A stretch of 64,000 bases of DNA from Nectonema munidae. Taxonomy: Eukaryota; Nematomorpha; Nectonematoida; Nectonematidae. The stretch spans positions 186,001 through 250,000 of the forward strand of contig JAUIRK010000710.1 of the NCBI GenBank assembly GCA_030549495.1, given 5' to 3'. Shown here piece by piece: positions 1 through 12,400 of the stretch. A program made the translations under genes and the position numbers. Below the pieces are notes generated by a model. That model ran no database searches and had not been told where the DNA came from. It saw nothing but the letters and a program-made list of their open reading frames with translations. Every line of letters begins with the position of its first letter. Position 1 is the stretch's first letter.

Positions 1-408
1 ATAAACGACTTCTAGAGTGGAAAAACAAATAAGGAATAACCCTTTGAGAATCAGTGTGACATCAGTATCTCAAGAATTGAAAATCATCGGCCTTAAATAC
101 ATAAAATTCCATTGAAAATAAAAGCAGACAATAAATCATTAAAATTCTGGTCCTCAAAGGATTAGGCCTAAATTCCTGGACAAAATGGGTTCAGAAAAAA
201 ATAATAAAAGGAACTGTGGTAAAAAAATTCACCTACCTTTGTCACATTCAATTTGCCCTACTTTCATTATTCGATATTTTAAGTAAAAACAACTATTTTC
301 TATTTTTAATAAAGATTTAAGCAAAAAAAAGACCAAAAAATATAAAAAGCTTTGAAGATTTAAAACTTAAAATCAAATTAAATAATTTAAAAAAACCGGA
401 AACAAGAC
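1..408. other. Intron-like AT-rich sequence, no exon seen
   Basis: This should be CLASRP intron. I found no exon resembling the arginine/serine-rich tail here. Confidence 0.4.
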
Positions 409-475
409 TTTTTCTTCCTCCAGTCTCTTAGCAAGAAGAACATTTTCTTTTTCTTTCTTTAGGTAATCTACAACT
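409..475 (-). CDS. CLASRP: CLASRP exon ending LAKRLEEEK
   Basis: Acceptor ttttgtttatag, then one base completing a lysine codon, then VVDYLKKEKENVLLAKRL and EEEK. The human protein has KHAKALEEEK here. The donor at 408 (AAA|gtcttg) is weak, so the exon end is less certain than its start. Further exons must lie left of base 1. Confidence 0.7.
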
Positions 476-3400
476 CTATAAACAAAAATGGTGATTTCAA
501 TTCAAGAAGAGCCGTGATTGAAAAGGTATACTTAAATATTACTTAAGATATTCTTTTTGATTCAAGTTATACGTAGAAGAAATTGATGCTAAATTCATAA
601 TCACATGCTTATTCAAGTTTTCCTCGTTTTCAACCTCCTCTTCGATGTCTTCAAAAAATTTTAAAATTAAAATGAGCAAGCATAAATCACTTTTTGGCAG
701 AAAAAGAAATGTAGGGATGAAAAATGAAAATACAAAAATCACAAATGTATAAAAAAATTTTAGTGGAACACTTATGAAAAAGGAGATATGAAAAGTTAGA
801 AATGTAAACATGGCATACTTATATAAACCAGTATATAATATATATACATAGGAACATAGCATAATGGATAGAATATTCTCAGCATATAGCCTAATTCATC
901 GGTTTCCAAACATTATTTATTCTTAAAATCATTTCAAAAAAAAGAAAACAACGGAGGAAATAACTCGTAAGATGCGGAAATTCACGAGAGTCAAAACCCC
1001 TTTTCACGCAAAAATCAAATTTATAAAAATTGAAGGCATACTGAGATAAAGACTGAAGAACCCTGGCATAATGCATGAAATTTTAAATGTACATGTAGAT
1101 CAGAGGTGGAATTCAGTAAACAAATTTGATTGTAGGACTTTGTTTATAAGAACAACCTGAAAGAATTTCTAACATTAATATCATATTGACCAATGTGCAA
1201 TCGAATGAATAAGCTCGTCGTCTTTAATACAGAGATGGTTTTAATGGTTATTAAATAATTTACTCCTTTAGAAAGGAAAATGTAAAGTTAGCGTGTTCTG
1301 CTTTCATAGAAAAGGGGCGAGTGTGTGGAAGCATGAGCTTGAGCGGTTTGCTGCTGGATTCAAGCAACAACATTATAGTATTCACGACAACAAAGGAATC
1401 AGAGAAAGTTTTCAAGGGGGCCTGAAAGAGCTAGGAAGTTTTAATCATCGTGAAGAACATAATATTGAATATCATTTATATTAGCACAAGTCCACACAGA
1501 AAAAATGAACATTTTTAAAAATTTTAAAACTTCTTGAATTTTATGTAAACCTGAAATCACATAATGAAAATAAGGCAACGATCGAAAATATGAATATTTG
1601 TATTCTAAATTTTTCTTCATGAGCGATTAGTGTCTTTGAAGTGATACTAAGGGTCTACGACATGAAAGATAAGAAACGACTGCCCTAATCTTATGGGTTG
1701 GAACCCGCATCGAACCCTTATCTCATAATAAGCCCAATTCAATAAAAAACAGGAAAGAATAAGACCACTTACTGAGTAATTCGGTCTGTTCATCATCTTC
1801 TGAAAATAGGATGTCACTGTCAATGTCGTTTAACGAGGAATTTGGGAGCGTGGGTTGTTGTTGCTGATCTCTATCCTTGAAGTGCAACTTCGCGGACTTT
1901 AACGACAACTCCTTTCGCTTTTTTGCGCAAAATGAGGCTGCCGCACTCTCCTTTTCCCTGATATCAGTGCCACCATCACTGGGATCAAGAAGAGAAATGT
2001 CATCATCTTTGTAAACGTAGCCAATGGCAGCAGAAGAAACTTTTTCACTCTTTCTAAATTTATTTTAAATTAGTGGGCGATCTTTGTTGCAGAGAAGACA
2101 TGATAAAACAGGCTTGTGAAAAACAAGTGATGGGACAATAGCGAATCTTTATTCGATCTCTAAGCCTATACCAAAAATAGTTCAGTTGCGAATTCTTTTC
2201 ATGTGAAATAAGAATCATCTTATAGATGAGACTGTTATCTTGTATAAAATTGCTGGGTTTAGTAGCTCTATACACAAAAAATTATATTACTACAACGCAA
2301 AAGACGCAGACCATATTTTTATTTCATTATAAAAACTTTATTTTCAATCAAAAAAATCGTCTGCTTCATTTTCCTCAATTCAATTAGCATAATAATATTA
2401 TTCAAAGCTTATATTAATTTTAAAACAAATAAAAATGAATTCATTTCAACCCTTTGACAAGCATAATTTTAAGACCAATTTTCCGCTTTCCTTTCAAATG
2501 GAATTTTATATAACCAGACAATTGTATTTTTTCAGGAAAAGTGTTTAATACAGAAAAGCTTCTCTAAACCTGTTCCGGAACTGAGCTTCTCTTCAAAGCA
2601 GCCGTCTTAAAAATTCTGGCGGATACATATTAAAAGTCATGTCAATTTTTCTAGCAAAATCATACTACACTTCTTTAAACTGTAAAATGCTATGATTAAT
2701 GTTAATTGCACATTCATATTACAAAAAAACCAAGGAATCATAAGAACATTCTAGGCTCGTTATTACTTAACTTATGACAATATGGACAACACAAACTCAG
2801 CTCAATGATACCTCAAAAGAAAGAAACCATGACGGGGACACTTACAGCCAGACAGTTCGTGGAGCAGACTTAAGGTCGCCGAACGATTGGTCGAAGGAGT
2901 GTTAAACAGCCAAAAGCTAGAGGCTTTTATTTTGTTTAAACAGCCAAAGAGGTAAGTGCTTAATTAAAATCTATTAAAGGAAGAATATATAAGTGGGATT
3001 ACCTTTTTAGTAATTTTATTGGTAGGTTCCACTTCCAAACTGGTAAAATTTACTAATTCATTAGTGGAATCTTGAGGGTAGAATATGAAACTAATTTTTT
3101 GTCTAATTAAAAGCGCTGAGAAATCTCACTGCTTCATTTGTGAAAATGTGGGCAAGAGCATTTACTAAATTAGTTAGTAATAAGTGGAAGTAATAATAAA
3201 ATCAGTTTTAATCGTTAAAAAATCGTTTTATTATTGCGTTTCATTTTATCAGTCCTTTTACAAAAATCTGAAGTAAAAACTCTATTTCACGATTATAACT
3301 TCAATGTGGATTTAGAGAGAGAGAGGAAAATCGTTTGTTTGCTTTCAACAATACATTCATGCAACAAAACAATCGTTCGCGACGAAACAAGCGTTCGACC

Positions 3401-6400
3401 AAATATCTATTCGACAAATCGTCCGGCTACAATATGACTGTTCGACCAATTATGTGGCGACAAAGTGTCCAGGCACCAAGAAAATAACGACGACAAAAAT
3501 GAACGAATACGTGGTCAACTTATTAATGAGCTATGGCTAGAGCAGAGGATGAATCTGACGATTAGAATAAGAGTCTTATTTCTAGCTACCTTCCAAAGCT
3601 GAACATTGATGAAAGTGAAGAAACTCAGTCAGCCACAAAAACAAAAAAGGAATCATCACTAAAGAAAATCCTTGCAGCAATGCTTTACTTTTTGGCCACC
3701 AAAGTTTGCTTTTTAGTGCATTTGTGATCGAAGTGTTGATTTTAAATGTTCCACTATCGTCGATTGCGGATCTATAAAACTAGAGGTATCTATGAAGAAA
3801 TGATGAGGAAAAAAAATAAAGGGTTGCATACAAATTGGCTATTTTATACATAAATTAATACAAGTAAACCTTTTGACAATGTCACAAGCTTTATTGAGAA
3901 ACAGTATATATGTTAGTCTTATAAGCATAAAAAAATGAATAGGGGATCTTGAGTAAAAGTTAATGGTGGTTTTAAGTCTTCAAAAAGCATATAATTTTTC
4001 ATAATGAAGCTCTCAACAGTACTAAAATGTTTTACTTTACTCATTTAAAAAATATTTATATACACTTTTGAATTCATTATAAGGCATTTATTGAACTCAC
4101 TTGTAAATATATCATCACACTAATTTAGACAGTAGGTTGCAATTTTAATTGAAAATAAACCATCATGTGCCGTCTTCTGTATAAATAATCTCAAAGATTA
4201 TCTCTAAAGAAAAAAATAATTCTAAAATTAAGATCTGTTAACAATTTGAAAAAAAGAGTATTTAGCTAAACTAACTGATTTTACAACCTAAACCTAGGCA
4301 AATATTATCAAGAAATTAATTTACTGGAAAAATTGCTGAAGTTTAAAAGATAAAACTAATTTCTGCAAAATATCTTTCATGCCACTTCTATTCAGCCTGC
4401 GATTACCTACACAAAGGATAAAAGATACTCACTTTTCATGTTTATGCGAGGTTGAATGAGAAACTGAAATTTGTTCCTTTGATTTAATTTTTTTGAGGTG
4501 ATGACTTTCAGAAACTGAAAAAAATTGAATAAAAAAATGTAAGATAGAAAACATAAACATATTTTGGAAACAAGCTGTTTGATTCATAAAAAAGATCAAG
4601 GTCGCTTTCATGTAAACTAGCTTCTTAACCATATGATTAGTCACCAATGATGACCCAAGAGTAAAATCACCTTCTTTAAAGTTATATGAAATTTCATTCA
4701 AGAAGAAAAAAGCAAAGTCTAAAATTATTGGAAACCAAAGACCAAAAGAGTTAATTAAAAAATTAAAATTTAAAAGCAAATAAACTGTATTGCATTTTTC
4801 TAACTGATTACTATGTGATTAAAATACTACTCTATATGGCTGGGATCAGGGTGGCCAATTCCTCACACATGCGCCAAAGTGCGAAGTGTATACCCGGAAA
4901 TGTACATGAGTTGTTATATTTAAAAGTACTATTGAAATTTAGTTATGATTGAACAAAATGGATTAGTTTACACTAAAAATTGACATATTATTTATTATTA
5001 CATATAAATTCAAAAATTCAGAAAAATTCTAAAAATCAATAAAACTTACTTCAATGACATAATATAGATCTGATGCAAAAAAATGTTAAAAGGGTTTCAT
5101 TTTAGCTTCAAATGACTTTTACAACCAAAAAACAATGAGTGTCAAAAAAAGATTTTTTCTTTTTTGCGACACTCTAGTGACCGCGTGTGTCTGAAATGGT
5201 TAACGAAAGAAGCTTTTTGAAATATTTTGCTCCTCTAATTTTGCCAATGTTAGGTGAAACAAGTAAGCTAGGATTTACACGAGTTATATTCGTGTAGTTT
5301 CCCATTCTAGAGAGAGAGTCAATAAAAGTGTTTACACGTGTTCATGAAAAAGAAGTTACATTTGCTTACAAGAATAAATGGAGGTGTAATATACTGTTTC
5401 GCGCCGTCTCTGTCCAAGACATTTTGGAAAGGAATGAAAAAAGAGATGAAAATAATTACGTTGTTTGGAGTCGAGCTGAATGAGAATTCGATATCTTTCA
5501 AATTGGTTCAACGCACCTTCAAAGCAATTATCGTCATTCCCCTTTTCTCTAAAATATGTTCACTTCCATGCAGAATAAAAAAGGAACATTTTTTAAGAAA
5601 TTTGATTCAAAGCATAAAATAAAATGGTTTCCTCTCAACCCTCGTTTCCAAACAAAACATTAAAAAAATATTAGGATAATGAAATTACACGAATTGTGGA
5701 AAAAGAATAATTTTGCTATAAATTTTTATGCAGTAAATATAATACCATAATTTAAGTGAAATAATAAGTAACATATTTTATCAAAAACATCAAATGCTTA
5801 ATTATTTTGTTTTAAAAATAAATTAATCTGTTGACCTGCATTCAAAGGTGAAAAGAAAATGATTTAAAAAAAATAAGAATTTTAATTTATGAAAAAAATT
5901 AATTTGTACGGGTAATGAACGATTTGGATTAACAAAGTCCAGACTAACGAAGCTAAATTGTATTTAAAAAAAACATAGAACTTCTAAAAGATAATACTCA
6001 CAACTACAGAGTAAACTTGAATCACAATGTAAGAATTTGAAAAAAAATTGCTTATATCTAGCCCTCTTTCGTTTGTTATTCAGATATAAAGAGTTTTTCT
6101 TCATCATCGATCGCTTTCTCATTTTGTCGAATTAACCTTGTCATAATCACATTTTCTCAATTTTGTTATTAGACTATCTAAGATTTTTATTTTCCCCTTT
6201 GTAAATTTGGGGCTATTACGATTTTAAAAATTATTAGAATATCCAAAAACAATGCCAAGATTTTTGTTTTCGTGGTTATTATAATTCAAGGAAACAAAAA
6301 TAACATAAGATTGTTAAAGGTGCCAAAGTATGCATGCAATTTGAACTTCACGTTGGAATCAGACAAGTATAAAGAAGTCTTGTTTTCTTCGTTTAATTTG

Positions 6401-9400
6401 TAACAGCTGTCGATCCGGTTTTTTAAAAAGGACAAAAAGATGAATTCCTCTTGCTTCCCACGAATAATGGCAGTAAAGATGCACTTTTCAAGAATGGCTC
6501 AGGATTATTTTTTTTCTGATCAGTGAAAACCTGATCTTTTGGTTCTACCAAAAAATTTGCACAAAAGAAAGGTATCAGCGATCAGGTCAGGAGCCATAAA
6601 AATTTTTTAAAAGGAACTAAAAATCGAAACATATTAGCAACTTGATTCTGAAATTTCTATATATACTATTATCTATATTAATATTTCTTTCATAGAAAAG
6701 ACTGTGGGATATTCCTATTTCCTCATTCAACAGGGCAGTAAAAATGTATCACATAATAACAATAGTTTTTCTTTAAAGTCATGAAAGGTAATTTTTTGTC
6801 TTAGCCAAAATTTAAATGGAAGCTTTTTCTGATCAAAGTCTCTATATCTATTAAAAACAATTAATATATCGTTTAAAACAAATTTACACCTTTCGCATTT
6901 CCAAGATTATTTAGTGGCGAAACTCGGAACAAAATTCTCTTCCAAGGTTAACTCTAATTTATAATTCGGAATATGATCTAGTGGTAGGAGCGTAGGGTGT
7001 TGATCCAGATGGTCTGGGTTCGATTCCCGATCATGACTATCTTTTCCATCTCTCCAGCTATGGAAGATTATGCTTTTCCCTATGGATGCGATACCGACAA
7101 CTAAAAAAAATATTACATTGAAATTACAGCGTAAAAATTTATTTTATAAACATTCTAACTGACAAACAAAGAGCATACACAAGACAGTCCGACATGGATA
7201 CGTCAACAAGCCACACCATTTCTCACGTGATAGCTAAGTTTGAGTAGTATGGCATCATCATTCAGTGTATGAGAAGTGTAATCCCAAAAAGAGAGAAAAA
7301 AGAAAAAGAAAATGTTTTTTTTCTCAAAAAAAAAAAACAAAATTTGAAACAGGCATTCCAAAAACCAGCGTCCAATGAATTTCAAAGCGTGCCAAATGAA
7401 AGTATTTTCCAGGGCTTAGTCACACTCTCAATGAAGATTATCGTGATCCAAGGGTCGAATTCTGTGAATGGTACCGGGATAGATGTGCAGATGATGATAT
7501 GAGGAATTAACATACCCACTGCATAGTGTGGACTATTATCTATCAGACAAAGGGCTTATTGAACCATTCTTTTTTGAAAGCACAGTGACTGTTACAAGAA
7601 TTTGGAACATATTGGAAATGCCAAATTCTAATTTCAATAAGATGGAGCACTTCTCCACCTTCACCGGGATGTGAGAGCTTATATCGATGAAAACATGTAA
7701 AACAGATGAATTGGAAAAAGAAGGGAAGTTGAATACCTACATAGATCAATAGATTTGATATCTTTGGATTTCTATCTGTGGGGGTTTCTAAAAAACAATG
7801 CTTACAGTAGGAAGCTGAAACAATTGCTGAAGTGAAAGGAATAATTAAAGAAGAGTGTGTTTAAATACTAGAGAAAATGTTGCTCAACGTTTGTAACTTC
7901 ATTTCTTTACGATATGAAAAGTTTATTGAACACAATGGGGATCAGTTTGAACACTTGATGTGAATTAACCATGTCATAAATGTTCTGAAAATACTCCAAG
8001 CAGCCTTTATCTTATTTAGTGGATTTTCCATGTTTTTGTGAATTTTACTGTCAGAATCTGGAAATGTGTACTCTTTCTCCTCCACCAATCTTATTTACAA
8101 GTCAAAATCAACAAATTGAACGAGTTATGACGATGCATGGAGTGTATGCATTATTTTGTAACACCATGCACTTAACAAATTCGCAAGTGAAACAATCGTT
8201 TTGACTGAACAGATGTATACCATTTTCATTAGGATACGTTATAATTTTCTTGAGGAATCATCTTCTTCTTCTTCACCTTTTCCCAAGTATGGTGTCGGTG
8301 GCGGTGATTTGTTTGAGTACGCTCAGTAAAATGGAATAAGTCAAAAAAATAGAAATATGAAATAAAAAGCGAGAGAATGTGGATATTTATTCTGTGTATT
8401 GACAAACATTGAAGGAAACAGCTCATTTTTAATAAGAAATTGCTTATACACTAACTTCATCGAATAGAAGATACACTTGTAATAGTCCTAGCCAACCTTA
8501 TAGAGCTTGATTTTGCAGATAAATCTTTCACGCGATAGATTTTGTTCGTGACATTTTTTTCTATTTCTACTTGTAAAACTCTTCATGAATATTTCCAAAG
8601 TTGGCAAAAAGGCATGAAAAAATAGGATGAATTTTGGATTTCATGTCATTGGATTCCTTAACTTGATTTGCTACAAATGAAAATAAAAAGAAAAATTATA
8701 AAATTGAATTATAAAAATAAAAAGGAAATATATATCATATCCACAATATATTGGTTGTACATTCCTGGAATCATATTTTAAAAAAAAAAAGTTATCATTA
8801 CTTCCAACCCATTTATTTTTTGAGCAAAATGTGTGTCGCATTTAAGGAAATTGCCAAAAAGCTTTCAATACTCATAAAAACTCCGACTAAATTTTTTTCA
8901 TTTTCTTATGAAAAAAAGAGTTTAAATGAAAGGGGGCATCGAAGAGACGGTATTGTATCGATTAGAATTTTGAGATATTATACGATTGAATGGTATATGG
9001 ATGGGTGACACATTTGTTCATCGATTCTTATCTGTTCTTCAATAGGCCGATTTATCGCCTCACTCATTGTGATGATTAGCTAATCAATTATCTCATTTTC
9101 TGAGATTCCAGTATTTTTAATTCCTTTTTCCTGAGGATACGCAGATAAAAGTGATTCCTCAAGGAACATATTTCCCATTTCAACAAAAAAATAGCATGTT
9201 TGACATTTTATATTTTACACCAACATCGACAAGAAATAATGCATTTTATATTTCCCTCGTATTCTCTGGCTATACCCTTGAGGAGTAGTTTTAACTGAAA
9301 AATAAAGCAGATATTCAAAATTATGATCCTAAAAGGGTTAAATAAAAATACGTTTAAAAAGTAGGATATTGATCCAGCCGTCCCCATCGGCACATTGCTA

Positions 9401-12400
9401 TCTGTCGAGTAATTGAAGATAAGTCTTTGGATGGATGTCATAGCGACAAATAAATAAATCTTTGGCATAAATGTAAACACAAATACTGTGAAAAGAGAAT
9501 CACGATTAAATTCTTTCAATTATTGTAGGAATGTCAGGTTAGCGAATGAAGACAAGGAAATGCGAAGCGCTGATTGGATAAATTAATTTTGCGTAATATC
9601 GCGCTTATTCGTTTTTTTTAGCATAAATGATAAGGAAAAGTAGCATACTCTTTTTGTGGAGCGTACTCGTTTATGAGATCCAAGTGAGCTCTTGCGTCAA
9701 AGCGATCAATCATGTTGGATGTATCTCCTTGCCACGGCATCCTATCAGAAAATAAATCAAAGGAACGCTGGTAAAAGAATGGCCTACTCACCGGTACTAA
9801 CTAGAGAAGCGACGAAAACCGTTTTACAGAGAAATGCTAGAATATGTCAAAGTTACAAAGAAAGTCCAAATGCCCAACCCAGTACACTACCAATGATTTT
9901 GACTTTTCAACCTTTTTCCTCAATTTGCATAATAATTGGAAAGTGCTCAATCAATTTCTAGATGGGCCTTGATGTGTAAAATTTTGGAAACCTATTGTTC
10001 GAGTTAGAAATATTGTAGAATTAGAGCATTAGTGTTAGAGTCGAGATTAGATTTCGTGTTAGCGCAAGCGTACATACATACGTTTACAATATAAATTTTT
10101 TGCCATTATTGACACAAACCTTCCTATTTATTTGTATTAATAAACATTTGAAACAAAAAAACATCTAGACATACGTACGAATACATAGATACCATACATA
10201 CGCCATACATATTGACATTAGACACCCATACACTAAAATGTTTAAATCTCAAAAACGGAGGTATAGCCCAAGCCTGAGTACACAAAGAACTATCACTGAT
10301 CAGAATGTAGGAGTATATGCACACGAAAGTGCATCAAATGGGATTTCAAGTGACTCTGAAGATATGGAAGTAATGGCTGATGAATTTTTGGATAAATTCT
10401 CCATACTGTTGTGGATGCAAGAATACTTTAAAAATGGATATTTGAATGAAATGATGAACTTTCTGTAGGTGAGATTTCAAAAATAACTCATTTTTTACCC
10501 CATTTCATCCCATTAGACGATTTCTTTATTCATATAAAAAGCCAAAAGTAAGCAAGGGAAGAGGAAATAGTCAAAAACTTTGACAATGGAGGGGAGAATG
10601 AAACTAGCATTTTGAAGATGTCTTTTCTGGGTGGACTAAAAAAGAACAGACATCCAATAAAGTAAGTAAAACCTAATTTAAAGTGACAGCAATGTATGAC
10701 GACAGCCATCGAGAAAATTCCTTTAGAATAGAAAGGTTCTTTCAATTTATATACGCATGCATAAGCAAACATAGCGTTGTAAAGGATAATTTTTTTAATT
10801 CTCTAGTTGTAGTGTATGAGCATTAACCTCAAAGTTCAACGTCTTCATGGAGCACGCTTAGAAAGTTTGTTGAGTTTATGAACTTATTCGATAGATGACA
10901 TGATTGAATATAGGAACAGAATGAGGAGACTGCTTGCACAATGGACATGCATATTCTATTCAAAGCCGAATTTTAGACGTATGAATTGATTATCCTTTGG
11001 AAAACCAACTTTCATTTAGAATTTGTTGTCATACATCGTGTGTCATGTGAGGATTTTTGAGAGAAAGGTTACATTAAATTTTCATTTTTGAATTTTTCAC
11101 AATAAACAATTTTCTAATCCAGTAATTTTTGAAAAATTTACTCTATAAACTACGTCATTTTGCATATTTTCATCAGTTTGGTAAACTGTCACAAATTCTT
11201 CTTTTCATTTAGTTCTTTTCGGTGAAGGTTGAAATAAATTTTAAATCAAAAAATTTGCATCTGTGGTATGATATGATGTGATCCCGATAAATTTGGTTGA
11301 ACAACTGCATGAAAAAAAGGCATGATTCACGAGTACCTAAGGTAGTTGCAGGATATTTATCTTTAATCACTTCGCATATCCGTATATTTTAAACACAGGG
11401 TATACGTAGCGTTATCAATTTAGTTGCTGAGCTAATAGGCCGTTTACTTTGTAAGCATTAATTTCTTACATCTGATAAATGAGAACGTTGTGAATCTTTA
11501 ACACCACATTACCCTACAGTATATACTATATATAAAAGGAACAAGAATATTAAATAAAATGAAGGAGTTAAACTCTTGCAGATGTTAAACACTTTTAATT
11601 GTTCTAAAATGTCGCATTTGTGTCGGAAAACGACTGAACAAAATAAATCAAATAAAGGATAAAAGCAAAAGCATACACTTTCACAGTGTTATTATTATTA
11701 AAGGTAGGAAACATTTACATCACGGACTTTTTTTCGGCTTGACTCGCAACAGATGGATCTAGGTAAATTTTTGCCGAATTTCCATGCACTTGTAAAAATA
11801 TTGTGGGGTCTTTTCGCTAAAAAAGAGAAAAATATATTAAAAAAATATATAAATTTTAAAGGATCTTTCATGATAAATAACAATTCTGATAAGAAGCAAA
11901 TAGATTCAGTTTGATTTCTGGGTGAATACTGACTTTAGTTTAGTGAGTGATTTAACTGAGTCAAAGAGCCTTCAAAGAAAAATGTCTAACTTTACAATCA
12001 AGTTCATAAGGATTTGAAATTACGTATGCAATCTGTTTTTACTCTCTATGTCTCTATCTTCTAAAACGATTCGAAAAGATTATAATGTAGGCATTTGATT
12101 GAAGGTAAAGGTAAAGGTACCATAGGGTGTTTTCAATGAGAAGGCACAATTGCGCCGCTTGTATCGAACTATGAGGAAAGCAGGCTTGATGCGGGATCGA
12201 ACCCAAGACCTTGAGTTATCGAATCCAGCATCTAACCAACCCTACTCACGATTGAAATGATAGAGACGATGTTCAAAATAATGATGATATCTATGATTAT
12301 ATTTAAATAAATAAATTAAATGTAAACGCTCCGCTTTTAAGAAACAAGGTACAAGTAAGGCTGCAAGAGGGCAGGCCATAAATGCATTAAAGATCCTTCA

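Noticed and set aside
6300-6600. Minus-strand stretch IIRGKQEEFIFLSFLKNRID as a gene
   Set aside because: Short, interrupted and without a recognised family. It is within a CLASRP intron.
6966-7042. Functional tRNA gene
   Set aside because: The B-box is good but the D and anticodon arms do not fold convincingly, and similar tRNA-like heads recur as SINEs in the window.
9118-9170. Open minus-strand stretch near 9150 as a CLASRP exon
   Set aside because: It has no fitting phase with exon 3 or the 8321 exon and ends in a stop without a donor.
10238-10468. 76-codon plus-strand frame with an acidic stretch
   Set aside because: No splice-site or family support; it lies in a CLASRP intron on the opposite strand.
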